Assembly (NCBI GenBank): GCA_022497155.1
Contig: MU385722.1
Location: 806,001-870,000, forward strand
From: Whalleya microplaca
Lineage: Eukaryota > Ascomycota > Sordariomycetes > Xylariales > Xylariaceae
Reading direction: 5' to 3'
Length of the DNA stretch: 64,000 bases
The position numbers and the translations under genes are program-made. Of this stretch, positions 34,100-48,589 are shown one piece after another. The stretch's first letter is position 1, and every line of letters begins with the position of its first letter. The notes beneath the pieces were generated by a model that was not told the DNA's origin, made no database searches, and was given only the letters and a program-made list of their open reading frames with translations.

Positions 34100-35231
34100 T
34101 TTTTGTCGGTTGGTTCAATGGAAGAGCCGTCAACTATACGGGTTGGAGCTGTCGATGGGAAGAATTCTGATATGTTCGAGCACGGGTGAGCCGATGTCAA
34201 GGTGCGGTACACATGTATGTACCTACTTACTGTGCTGTGCGAAGTACATATATAAGTATCATACAGCTACCTAAGTCGAGTTCATACGTGTACATGCATA
34301 CATGAACCTGCATAAATACATAGATGCATATGCCACCACGATAGGCGCTGTTCATGCTGTTACATGTAACAGTACCTAACTTACCCAACTACCTAAGTTG
34401 GTAGGTAGATAGATAGATACAATTCTGACTGAGTGCATGATCCTACTTTAACAGGCTAGGTCAGGTTATGTATGCATTTAGACTATGGGACAAGACACAC
34501 CCTACCTAGGTATGTTAAAGAGCACCTGATATCTACCTCTCAAAGGATGGATCAATATATACGAATGTACCCCGATAGGTACTTTAGGTATGTAGATACC
34601 AGGTAGCCCCTCGTTACCCCACGTCCACGGGTGGAATGAAGCAGATTTCCCCATTTAGTAACCGCCTTTCCAATTCTGCCGGACTTATACCTAAAACTCC
34701 ACCGCCTTTGGGTACTAAGCGGTACATAAAGTACCTACCACCAGACGTCAATGCGAAGGCCTACATACATAGTTTGCCCATGTTCACTTCCAGGGCTTAA
34801 GGTTGTGAAGCTTCAAATGCAGGCGCTCTTCTTGAACCTTGGCCCTTAGGTAGATGACCAACGCGCCATGCGCCCCCAATGCTTACGACGTGCACCTTTC
34901 TTATAGAGACTTATAATAGGCCGGCCAGCCCGTCGCTCGCACTTCCGTTTTGGATTTCATTCATACGTACTTACTTAATACATATGTATGCTTATGTTCC
35001 TGACTTCACTCTGGGTCTGACGTAATTCGCTCCCTCTTCTACGGCCGTACACAGGAGCCCCCCGAGGTCAGTAGCTAGTGCTCTCTGGGTTCCCTTTACT
35101 GTAAGTCATTCTTCTCCCTACGTAACTCGAGCATATTCACATTTCGAATCGTTTATGCTGTTCAGTGAAAGACGTCAGCCTTGCAGCGCTTCACTCCATT
35201 GACCCTGCACCACCCAAACGTTATCATTACA
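34100..35231. other. Intergenic, divergent promoters PMI / SGF29
   Basis: Dense in GTACAT, CTACCT and TAGGTA motifs, with an ACCTAGGT palindrome at 34504-34511. No gene. It serves two divergent starts. Confidence 0.5.
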
Positions 35232-36456
35232 ATGGTTACTGACTCGAGACCAGTCGATCTGCTGAAGAATATATCCAGCGAGCTCGGTGAGTTTTAGCGC
35301 GAACCATCGAGCAGTCGCCGAACTGTCAACTCAGCTCCAAGTGCTTCAACCTCGCGTTCGGAGACCGACGGCAAGCCACCGCCCCATAAGGCCGCCATGT
35401 CGTCGCGAGGGAATCAGCGTCGGGGCCCCAATCGTAATAGCGAAGTCGCTGAGCATGGTGAAGAACTTGCCATGTGGAAGGACAGCAGGGAGAAGCTCCA
35501 CTCTGTGCTGAACGCTTTCAACGAAAGTAGCCAGAACATTCGCGATATTGCCGAGCGGGACAAACTTTTGGCCGAGAAGAAGGCGAAAGGCAGTAAGTCT
35601 GATCTCGCCCCTGCATTCTCGAGGGTCGCCCGTCCTCTTAACCGAATGCTGACCGCTCTTAGCTCTCACCGCCGACGACAAGGCTAAACTCGACGGCTAT
35701 CTGCGTAAGGGCGTCAAGGTCAACGAGTCGGCTTCGCAACAGACACAGGCGTTGATAGAGCAGCTCAAGCTGGTCCGCGCCGTGCAGAAGGCGAAAGAGG
35801 AGCAGCAGGAGGCAAATACCTCCCGCGCCCAGCGAGCCAAGGAGTCGGCCGCTGCGTCCTCCCTCTACGACTTCGATGGGACCGGTGACTCGCCTGTCCC
35901 GTCGCCCAAGGCCAACGTGCCCCAGCGAATGGGGGGCGGCGGCGGCAAGGCCAACCGAGACTCGGTGCCGCCCAGATTGGACCGTTCTACGCCATCGGCC
36001 AAGTCTGGCAGCGTCGAGCCGCAGACTGGGGCGGCTGCTAATTCCGTCCGTACTAAGCAAAACTTCGCTAAGGACGACGAGGTCGCTTTCAAGCCGAAGA
36101 TGTTGAACGGCGAGCAGACAGACTGGATATTGGGTATCGTCCAGGAAGTCAGGGGCGAGGGCAAGGCTAGACGCTACAAGGTGCTCGACGCCGACGTGGA
36201 CGAACACGGCCATCAGAAGGACTTCAAGACCAGCGCGAGCAGCATGATCCTTATTCCCAGGGATGGAACTGTCTTGCCTCCGTTGGAAAATGGCAAGGTG
36301 GTGCTGGCGCTCTACCCTAATACGACTACCTTCTACAAAGCCGAGGTTATGGGAATGGATGCAGATGGCAAGGTCAACCTCAAGTTTGAGGGTGAGGAGA
36401 GCAGCAATACGATGCAAGCTGTCACCCGTCGACATGTGGTGGAGTACCGAGGTTAA
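35232..36456 (+). CDS. SGF29: SAGA complex subunit SGF29 (tandem Tudor)
   Basis: Preferred model: exons 35232-35286, 35335-35592 and 35663-36456 (introns 48 and 70 bp) give 368 aa. If the first intron is not used, translation can start at 35397 (GCCGCCATG, excellent context) for 329 aa. The C-terminal half is the SGF29 tandem Tudor domain: DEVAFKPKMLNGEQTDWILG, VQEVRGEGKARRYKVLDADV, LYPNTTTFYKAEVMG and the terminal RRHVVEYRG. It binds H3K4me2/3 and brings the SAGA acetyltransferase to promoters. The middle contains a coiled coil (LIEQLKLVRAVQKAKEEQQE) and a Ser/Pro-rich linker. The N-terminal extension of the long model (MVTDSRPVDLLKNISSEL) is less certain; without splicing it would be a 21-codon upstream reading frame. 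Confidence 0.9.
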
Positions 36457-39405
<2,949 letters not shown>

Positions 39406-40006
39406 GACTTCTAACTCCCAACGCGGGTGCCTTGCTGCCTCCCCACCCTCCCCTCTATAAGAGACATCCATATGGACATTTCCAAAGGACATGAAGACAA
39501 ATACCCATGATCGGAAATACATCTATGATTTGCATGACCAACCGGCGTCTCCTTTTTGCTACCGACAAACACTACCTACGACCGCACCGATGCGATGCGA
39601 TGCGATCACACTGTCCCATTCCCCCCCGAATCGAACCATCGCGCCGCATCTAATCAATACTGCCCCCCAGGAAGACGGATTAGGCAAGCAGTCTCCGACT
39701 TATGGCGGCGGCGGTTTTTCTCTCCCATATACTGCTTGTTATGTGTTTGTCGCGTTCTCCCGCTATATCCCCCAAAGTGTGTGTGCTGTGTGCGTAGAAA
39801 AATGAAGGAAAATAGGAGAGGAAGAGAGTCGCATGTCGATCATGATGATTGATACCTAGGTAAAAACATAAAGTCGAATTGCGAACTATGGGGGTAAGAG
39901 AGAGAGAAACAAGCGAGCGAGTGAGCAGACGGATATACCACCACCAAACTGATAATCGAGCAAGCGAGCAACCAATCAACAGCTGTTTTTGTTTTTTTCC
40001 AGATCC

Positions 40007-40030
40007 TTTTTTTTTTTTTTTTTTTTTTTT
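40007..40030. repeat. T24 homopolymer
   Basis: An uninterrupted run of 24 T, about 600 bp beyond the ARF stop. Its exact length may be uncertain in an assembly. Confidence 0.9.
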
Positions 40031-40183
40031 ACAGTGACGACTCCATCCCCAGATATCTTCTCTCTCATCATGACGGGAACAGCGCGGCGGTGTTTGGAAG
40101 GGAGGGCTCTGGTACGAGAGAAAAGGCTACTCCGTACTAATTAATTAGTTCGTTCAGGGGGGTGGGTGGATAGTACGTACGGA

Positions 40184-40207
40184 CTGCTGCTGCTGCTGCT
40201 GTTGTTG
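40184..40207. repeat. CTG/TTG triplet repeat
   Basis: About six CTG units followed by TTG units, intergenic. Confidence 0.88.
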
Positions 40208-41150
40208 TATACTAGATCGACTTTGTAATACCGGCTCTTAGCCTAGGCCCCCCCTTTTTTCACTTCAGAATTGAGAGGAATGACGTACTACTATATGCAG
40301 AGCCGGGATTGGCAAGCTTCGTGACAGTAGATCGTGTAGGCAGTAAGCTACAATTCAGTTTATTGTGGATATACGTGGTGCGTGATTCGAGCGGACATGT
40401 TGCGATGCCCCCAAAGTCATAGAGTATAAACCACTCAGGAATATGTAACTAAGTTCATAGCACTTAGAGGACAGCTATTCTGTAAGAAGTATTACCTGAG
40501 GCGCTAGAAGTACGTAAAAGTTCGAGGAGCTCGGTGAAGTAGTGTAATGTATAAAGAATGCTTCCTTTCACTGATGACGAGTGAAAGGAATACTAGAAGT
40601 ACGAAGTATCGCTGGGTTTGATCACTAACAGCGCGCACGAGGACAATGACCCTAGGGAGGCTAGAAGCGGGAAATACGAGGGTACAGGCAGACTCATACT
40701 ACCTAGTTTAAGTATATACACCAAAGCATTCGAAAGACTTGAAGGTTGTGTATGCATAGCCCAGCCCAGCCAGCCCAGCCCATTCGACTTGTCCTGATAC
40801 GCCAACCAAACACTGAAACGCCTATGCTTGATTAAAAGGATGCCCAATGCTAATAACAACCGATGTGCCTCTGTTCTCATGCTGTACCGTTAACCTGACC
40901 TAACCCCTTTCCCCCATGGCATGGATAGTGATGCCACTGGGGTATGTGACGTTCCTTCATTACCCCCCCGCCTGCTTCACTGGTAAACGCCTCACTACGT
41001 CAACATGAGGGCTCCCTATGCGTTATGGTATATATAATCAGTCCCAGTACCCAGGAACCATCGTTGCACCCCGGTGCATATGTATGCAAACCTCGATCCA
41101 GAACCGCCAAACTCCCCACACCCCCTCAGCAAGCGACGACGATCCGAACC

Positions 41151-43041
41151 CTAGGCCTCCTTAACGCGCTTAACAGGCCGGACCACGGTATCGTCGGGCA
41201 GGCCCGACCGCTTAGTGCCCGGCAGGCTGCTCGTGCGGATGTCGTTATCGTCCTGGCTGACCCGGCGCTGCGGGTACGCGATCTTGAGCCCCTCAAAGCA
41301 GTTACCGCTAACCTTATTAGCGTCGTTACCGCTGCCGCCGCCGCTGCTCGGGGCGAAGAAGGCGTGCTGCAGCGCCTGCGACGCCGTCAGCCGCTTCTCC
41401 GGGTCGTACTCCAGCAGCCCGGACAGCAGCTTGTACCCCTCGGCGCCCAGGCTGCTGAGGTTGCTGGACGCCGGCGAGGACGTCGAGTTGAGCGCGTTCA
41501 GCGTGCTGTAGTACCACTTCTCGAGGTGTGAGGTCGAGGGCGTGAGTCTGCTGTTGTGGTGATGGTGATGGTGGTGGTGTCCCTGGTGCAGCATCGATGG
41601 CTGCAGCGAGAGCGTGGTCAGGTTGTTATACTCGGGCATGCTGGGCAGGTGCGGCCAGCGCTCCTTAGTCGGCAGGCCCATGATCTCGACGATCTTCTGC
41701 ATCTGGTTCCGTTGGAAGGGCACGGTCTTCTTATCCATCTTAGCCTCCTCCCCCTTAAATATCGGACGCAGCGAGAGCAATTCCGCGAAGATGCACCCCA
41801 CCGCCCACATGTCGACCGCCGGCGTGTAATGCCGGCTCCCTAGCAGCAGCTCCGGTGCGCGATACCATATCGTCACGACGACCTTGTCCCCGCCGAAGAG
41901 TGAGTGTAGCGGCTTGTAGAAGAGGCGCGCGAGCCCCAGGTCGCCGATCTTGACCTGCCCGCTCGATGTCACCATGATATTGGCGGGCTTGAGGTCGCGG
42001 TGCAGCACCCAGTTGCTGTGCAGGTACTGGCAGCCGTTGAGAAGTTGGAACATGATGCTCTTGACGGTGGCCGGGGGAATGGCGTGGCGCGGCTGCTGGG
42101 TGTGGTGGTGGATGATCTGTAGGAGGTCGTGCTCGGCGTACTCGAACACCATGAAGATGCACTTGTCCTCGAGGATAATCTCGACCAGCCGGATCACGTT
42201 TTCGTGCCTCAGTTCGGAGCACAGCGCCATCTCACGGATGGCCGACTGAGAGATCCCCGAGTACTGCACCTGCTCGCCTTCCTTATCCGGCTTGAACTTC
42301 TTGATGGCAAATTCGCCAGGCTGGCCCTGTCGCCCCAGCGCCTTGTACACTCGGCCATATGTCCCGCTGCTAATGAAGCCGATGACCTTATACTTGTCGA
42401 CAACCCTGACTTTGGCCTGATAACCCATGTTCCCGCCTCTATCGGTGGGGTCTAAGCGTAAATGTTAGTTCCTGGCTAAAATAGGATGTGCCGAGATGGC
42501 CGGATATTTTGCTAACTATGATGTGGAAAAACATGGTGCCGCAGAGTAGATGAATAGGGCCGTGGCTGTCTAGGCTCGGGAGGCTTGATAGCATAGTAAC
42601 TCGCCACTGAGGGGCGCTGGCCGGGTTTGTCATCCGCCAGCGTCTGGACGCGACGGGACCTCAAAGGGTCGTCAAACGTCATTTCAAACACAATACAGCT
42701 CGATGCCCAGCCAAAGATGGAGATGGGAAGAGATCACTCATAACCATAGTAGTCAAGTAGCCAAAAAGCATAGAGTTGACAGATTCGAGGTGAGAACTCG
42801 CTGGGAGGGGCTGAGAGAGTTGCCAAGACGGCCCATTCAAAGGTTCCACCAGTCGCGGCTAAGAATGAACGAGAGGCTGCAAGGGAAGATGACAACGACC
42901 AATAATGTAAAGATGTAGAAGAACCAAACGAGTAAGTGGTTTCGTACCTTCAAACGCAGCCTGGACACTCCTCTTAAGGTTCTGGTTCCTAACGGGAGCC
43001 GACGCCGGGCCTGACCCCGACGAAGGATTAGTGAGACTCAT
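41151..43041 (-). CDS. SSN3: Mediator cyclin-dependent kinase SSN3/Cdk8
   Basis: Two exons, 43041-42948 and 42451-41151, give 464 aa. The 495-bp intron has a GTACGA donor and an acceptor 12 bp after a CTAAC branch site; the frame joins (…[20 protein letters not shown]). The kinase covers about residues 50-400: [14 protein letters not shown] loop, [11 protein letters not shown], cyclin-binding helix [19 protein letters not shown] (182-189), DLG in place of DFG (normal for this family), [15 protein letters not shown], and the C-terminal [20 protein letters not shown] signature. With cyclin C, Med12 and Med13 it forms the nuclear Mediator kinase module acting on RNA polymerase II transcription. 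A poly-His stretch (about residues 320-330) interrupts the C-lobe in a loop. Confidence 0.93.
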
Positions 43042-43850
43042 GTTGTTGGTTCTGGTGGATCAGGTGCCTTTGTCCGACGGGACGCCGGCAGCCTCGGGTG
43101 AGATGAGACACGTCTCTCAGCCGCGGGGAGTCTCCCATGCGTCTAAGGTAAGGTGTTAGCTCTTAGCTCCTAGGGCGCGTTGGATTCACGATTTCGTATT
43201 GGCCGAAAAGGGGCGAGAGGATCGGGTCTCGGGTGAAGTCTGACCTGGATATATGACAGGTGACTGATCCGTCCCAATGCTTGTCAGTGCTTCTTAACGC
43301 GCGCCAGTAGTTTTATTAAGTGATTGCCCGGAAGTCAGCCAGATTAAGTACTGCTGACAGTGTATATAATAGCAGATAGAAATCCAACAGTATAATAAAG
43401 TGAGAGGGACTTATTCGTATTATTGGACAGAAGATGAGAGATGAACGGTAAGCCGCCGCCACCAGGATGTGTCGAGCTGACGTTAGATTCGCTTGAAAAC
43501 TGTGGCTCATATCACTGTGGCGCAGTCACCCCCAAACTCCTTCCTGCCCAAGTACCCCGGGCCTGCGCGGGCTACCTTCGGTTATAAGAGTACCTGCCTC
43601 GATATCTAGATACGCAGTACAGTTTAGATCACATGCTGACTATTGAGAGATAATAAACGACCCATCTACGCATGCTATTGATAGATGCCCGTAGGAAGAT
43701 TAAGAATTTCATGGTGTGGTGAACGTGGTCGGTGTCTTGGGTAAAATCCATTTGGAATCTCTTTTGACGAAACTTCATAAACTCCAGGGCGGGACGATTC
43801 GGCTGTAATAACACTGCTAGGCTGTTTTGTGATGCCTTCCTCGTATCTAC
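43042..43850. other. Intergenic, SSN3 promoter
   Basis: This lies between the ARP2 stop and the SSN3 start, both on the minus strand. It should hold the SSN3 promoter and leader. No gene is seen. Confidence 0.5.
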
Positions 43851-45218
43851 CTATCGTGGCCCCAACTTTTCCAGAATCCTCGGTCCCTGTTCTGCCCATT
43901 CCTGCTGCGTGATCCACATGGCTTCCTTGTCGGCCATGATGTTTGCCAGTACCGCGCCGCCCAAGAATACCATGTGACGGCGGCGGGGAGGGTCTTCTAT
44001 CCTGACCTTGAACTTACTCAGGCGCTCTGGGTTGCCACCAAGGACGCGCGTAAGCCACAATTGCTTGAGCTCCTTTTCCAATCGCGACGGTAGGCCCGGG
44101 TACATGCTGCTGCCACCGGAGAGCACAATGGCCTTGAAGAGGGACGAACGCACGTCGACGTCGGCAGACTGTATAGTGTTGAAGAGAAACTCGGCGATGC
44201 CGGGCTGTTCGCAGTCCACCAGATGAGGCTGGAACAGGCACTCGGGCGCCTCGAACCGCTCGCTGCCCACGCGGATCACTCGACCGTCCGGCAGCGTGTA
44301 GCTCTCCACCAGCACTGTAGTGTCCTCACTAAGACGCTTATCCAGTTCCAGGTCGTACGACACGTAGCAGAGTTTCTCCTTGATTTGTCTGACCGTCTCG
44401 AAGTCGGCCGTTCGGTTGAGCGCGTAGCCCCTCCGTAAGAGTAGGTTTATGAGGTTGCGGGTTACGTCTCGGCCGGCGACGTCGAGCCTTCGAGTCAAGT
44501 GGTTGAGTACGACGGATTCGTAGACGGGAACAATGTGTGTGACACCGTCGCCGGAGTCGACGACCACACCTGAGCTTAGACCTATACTCTGTGTCAACCC
44601 CAACTCCAACTCCAACTTCAATGCCGACTTCAATGCCAACTCCAATGCCAACTCCAATACCGGAGATTCTCGTTTTGGAGGGATGAGGGATCTCTGGCAT
44701 CACATACCTTGGGCGTATAGTGCCAGCACGGCCTGGATCGCGACATAGACGCCGCCAAAGGCATATCGCTCGAACATGACCTCGCACATCTGTTCTCGGT
44801 TCTTCAGAGGGTTCATGGGCGGCTCGGTGAGTAAGATCTTGCGTCCTCGGGGGTCGATCTTCATCTTTTCGAAGAAGGTGTAATCCCACAGGTGCTGCAT
44901 GTCGTCCCACTTCTTGACGATGCCGTTCTCCATGGGATATGAGATCTGGAGCATGGTGCGTGCGGCGGCGGCCTCGTCACCGCACATGATATCCTTGATG
45001 GCGATGTCATTGTCGGCGCCTTTCTCCTCGCTTCGCAAGATCGGTCGACCGACGATGGAGGGATATTGGAATTCGGGGAAGTTCTGGGCGGCATAACCGA
45101 CCTTCAAGAAGCCGGTGCCTCCATCGAGAACTAGGCGACGTTGTTAGGCAGCACGAAGCAGGCGGAGAGGGAGCAGAGAGAGCGGTAAGGGGCACTGACC
45201 GATGGGAGGAGCAGTCAT
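43851..45218 (-). CDS. ARP2: Actin-related protein 2 (Arp2/3 complex)
   Basis: Three exons, 45218-45200 (only six codons plus one base), 45130-44708 and 44581-43851, give 390 aa, the normal length. Actin-fold ATP-binding motifs are present: [28 protein letters not shown] and [40 protein letters not shown] and [20 protein letters not shown] are ARP2-typical, and the C-terminus reads [15 protein letters not shown]. It nucleates branched actin filaments at endocytic patches. Intron 2 (125 bp) contains a degenerate 6- and 12-bp repeat; the reading frame of exon 3 happens to stay open into it, so gene finders may wrongly extend the exon. The tiny first exon is also easily missed. Confidence 0.95.
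44595..44660. repeat. Degenerate minisatellite inside ARP2 intron 2
   Basis: Repeats of CAACTCCAA and CAATGCCAA types fill over half of the intron between a normal donor and acceptor. Confidence 0.85.
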
Positions 45219-46062
45219 TGTGTGGTGTGGTGTGTGAAGAAGTGGACTTCAGTAGGCCTTGGGGATTCGAAAGAGGGAGGCCGTGTCCGTCTGGCCGGAG
45301 ACAATGGGCAGTGGGAGTGTGCAGAATGCAGAGAGATGCACCCACGAGGCAGCTCGAAGCTGGTATGTCGGTACAGGTAGCCTGGGTACAAGTAGTCGTA
45401 TAGGTTGATGCTCAGTGAGCATTGGAGCCTGGGATGTATGTACCTATAAAGTCGCATAACTGAGGCTGAGGAGGCCTTGCTGTTGTGGCAGTGGGTACGT
45501 CACGGTGGCTTGACAGGTACGTACATGTAGGTACCCAGCGATGTATGTAGAAACGCAACCTTATCAGATTGCTTACATAATGAGACAATTTGGATCCCCA
45601 AATCTCAATACATTTACACTTACGGATGTACCTACAAACGTTAAGTCTGTATATACCTATTTACATACACGCATGCTAATAAGCAGCACATGCATCATGT
45701 ACCTAGATAGCCAAGGTAATTTCCTACATGTAGATTGTAGAATGTATCTACCTATCTGAGTTATGGACTACCTTAGGTGCCCAGGCCCGAGTGTCTGTAG
45801 AGTACCTAATGTAGACAGACTACTTGGGTATAATTGAGATACTCTAGCGGCCTTCAATAAACTCAACTGTAACTGACCCTACCAGCCTACCTACTTATCC
45901 ATCTCTGCCCAGTCACTTTTGCGTACGGCGACTTGCTTATGAATGCTTGATGACAGCCACCGGTGAAGATACCAAGCATACCTAAACACTCGTAACCTCG
46001 AACTGACAATAGCCTCAGCCTCCAGACGGATATCCCATCCCCTTTCATTCGCCTAAGCCAAA
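45219..46062. other. Intergenic, divergent promoters ARP2 / racemase
   Basis: Rich in GTACAT, CCTAC and TACCTA motifs; no gene recognised. Confidence 0.5.
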
Positions 46063-46905
46063 ATGCCAACTCAACTAGTCCGCGGTCAGATCACCAAGAT
46101 CCTAGTCCTAAACCCCAATTCCTCCCAGTCCATGACAGACGGCATGAAGGCTGTCATCGATACCATAGACTTGTCATATGTGCGTATATGCCAGTAGCCT
46201 CCCCGCCCCACCATCGGGGATATGCAGACTAGATACGTACATTGTAGCTTACACACCCTGCAGTCGACGGAAGTCCACACATATACAGCGCCTCCCTCGG
46301 CACCAGCAAGCATCAATGACGGGACCGACATCGAGCAGAGCTTCAACGCGGTGCGCATGAACTTCGACGACGAAGGCTACGACGGGATCGTGGTGGCGTG
46401 CTTCAGCATGCACCCCCTCGTCCCGTACCTGCAAGGCTACCCAACGCCGGTGACCGGCATTTTCGAAGCCAGCGTCCTGACCGCCCTGTCGCTCCTCCGC
46501 GGCGACGAGAAATGGGGCGTCGTCACCACGGGCAAGTTCTGGGAGGAGCACCTCGCCGCCGGCGTGAAAGCTTTCCTTGGTGCCGCGCAGTGGGACGGGA
46601 ATTCCAAATTTGCGGGGGTCGAGTCTACGGGTTTGAATGCCGGCGACTTCCATCACGGCGTCGACCCCGCGGTTGTCAAGGCGAAAATCAAGGATGCTAC
46701 CAAGCGGCTTCTGGGTAAAGGCCCTGTCGGCTGTATAGTGATGGGATGTGCGGGGATGGCTGGGTTAGAGGAGATCATCCGAGAGGCGGCAAATGAGAAG
46801 CTCGGGAAGGAATTCGCACACTCGTTGCATGTCGTTGATGGTGTCAGGGCAGGTATCATGCAAGTTGAGAATATGATTAAGCATCAAAGGCTACTTCCAG
46901 TCTAA
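46063..46905 (+). CDS. Asp/Glu/hydantoin racemase family protein (DCG1-like)
   Basis: Two exons, 46063-46179 and 46264-46905 (intron 84 bp, phase 0), give 252 aa. The N-terminal strand ITKILVLNPNSSQSMTDGM is the family signature. The two catalytic cysteines of the cofactor-independent racemase mechanism are seen as Cys85 (GIVVACFSMHP) and Cys201 (GCIVMGCAGMAG). The family includes hydantoin racemase and yeast Dcg1, a gene of unknown function under nitrogen-catabolite control with the allantoin genes. A role in handling a hydantoin, allantoin-derivative or amino acid is likely; the exact substrate is not evident. It ends only 62 bp from the convergent transporter gene. Confidence 0.9.
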
Positions 46906-46967
46906 TAAGATCAATCGCTAATCATCTAATAATAATGGGTACCCAAACTTTCCATATCGATGGCGTG

Positions 46968-48589
46968 TTAATCAAGGCGCCGCGTTCGACCCCAGACTTC
47001 GTCTACATCCTTCTTCCCCCTCGTCTCGGGCACCCGCCAGAGCACAAACAGTCCACACAGGGCAGCCAAGGCAGTGAAGATGAAATAGACCCAACCGGCA
47101 CCACCAAGCCGCTCATTCAAGGCTACGTTGATAATCGGGAAGAACTGTGCGACGAGAAACGTGGCGATATAGTTCGCGCCGAGGCAGGCGGACTGCGTTG
47201 CTCCAACCGCCTCCTGTCCGACCAGCTCGGACGCGAGAATAAAGGGCACCGGACCAAGCCCGACGGCGAAGAACGCCACGAAGAAAAGCACCGTCACCGC
47301 CGAAAGTATTTTAACATCAAACAGAATAGACAGCGCCAATGCAAGGGCACTTGCACCCTGGCCGACTATGGAGATCAGGAGGCACGTCTTCCTCCCGAGC
47401 TGGTCGGGAAGCGGTGAGCACGCGAGGGTAGTGATGAGGTTGATAGCCGATATGATAATAGTTAGTAGTGCCGAATTAATCGGCAAGAGGTCTCGGAGGA
47501 GCGAAACTGAGTACATGATTATTGAGTTGATGCCACACAGTTGCTGTGCGCACATGACACCAACGGCTGCGATGAGAGCAGGACGATATAGTGGATCCTT
47601 TATGACTTCGAAGAAACCAAGATGGGCGTTGTTTTTCCCGTCGGACTTGCTGTTCGTCGAATCTCTCCTAGAACTTTCCCGTGCCACAGGTGATTCGTCC
47701 AGAAGCGCCGCTTCTTCTTCCGATGACACCGCAGAGTCCCATGCCGCCGTCTCTTCTTCAATGTTGTAGTTGCGTCCCCGGATCCTCTGTAGAGTTCGCC
47801 TCGCTGTGGAGACGCTCTTGTTCGCCGCCAGCCACGCTGGGCTCTCCGGTATTACCAACAGGCCAAGGAATTGGACTGCAGCAATGATAACACCCGCGCT
47901 GAGGACCCATCTCCATGCCGAGCCGTAGCTGAGGAAGTACCCCATAGTCTGGGTTATGAGGATGCCGATGTTGATGCTGACTTGCGTCATGGCACCGAAC
48001 GTCCCACGCTCGCGAGGAGGGGCTATTTCGCTGATGTAGATCGGAACAATGACGGTTGCAGCGCCCGCACCCACGCCGGAAAAGACGCGGCCAATTGCTA
48101 ACACGGCGATCGCAGAGCTCAGGGTCTCGATGACCGAGCCGATCAGGTACGACAAGCTGGTCAACCGCATTGCCAGCAGCCGTCCTTTCGCAGAGGCTAT
48201 AGGGCCGCTTCCGAGCGCACCGACTAAGCCGCCGAGTGTGAACATGCTCGATACGACGGCGAACTGGGCATCGTTCATCGGTATGCAGTCGGGAAGGGCG
48301 GCCGTGGTGCCGGAGGACCTGGTGAGAGAAGAGAGGGTTGAGGATATCCGACTAGAGAGAGATTGCTTAACCCTACAGGAGATGACATCTTGGGGTGCGT
48401 TCAGCTCGGCCTAGATACACAATCAATCCTGTGTACAGGTGAAGTTGCTGCCTGTGCTGGTGTCGTGGAAATGCCGATACTTACAAGATGGAATCCGAAC
48501 TGGAGCGGACCTAGAGTGCTGATGGCCACGAGGAGAATGAGATACGGTGAGACGTCTCTAATGCACTGCCGCAGGCCAGAGGACGCCAT
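46968..48589 (-). CDS. MFS sugar-porter-family transporter (VPS73-like)
   Basis: Two exons, 48589-48485 and 48410-46968 (intron 74 bp, phase 0), give 515 aa with 12 predicted membrane segments. TM1 reads SPYLILLVAISTLGPLQFGF - HLAELNAPQD, spanning the intron. Sugar-porter motifs follow: the TM2-3 loop SAKGRLLAMR, GRVFSGVGAGAATVIVPIYI - SEIAPPRERGTFG, PESPAWL, QQLCGINSIIMYS, DQLGRKTCLL and the terminal VPETRGKKDVDEV. The AELNAPQ sequence is typical of the fungal VPS73/YBR241C branch rather than classic hexose uptake carriers, so the substrate is open. The central cytosolic loop is acidic and Ser-rich. It is tail-to-tail with the racemase. Confidence 0.92.

Larger units (their letters stand above)
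39406..41150. other. Intergenic with homopolymer and triplet repeats
   Basis: Convergent spacer of ARF (+) and SSN3 (-). It contains T24 at 40007-40030, CTG repeats at 40184-40207 and an ACCTAGGT palindrome at 39854-39861. Nothing else is recognised. Confidence 0.5.

Noticed and set aside
42439..42633. A 64-codon minus frame inside SSN3 intron 1 as a coding exon
   Set aside because: It has no similarity to Cdk8 N-termini, and the exon at 42948-43041 joins in frame with proper splice signals.
43851..44657. ARP2 exon 3 extended to 44657 as a separate 268-aa protein
   Set aside because: The extension is the repeat-filled intron; splicing at 44706/44582 restores a full ARP2 with the expected [13 protein letters not shown] junction.
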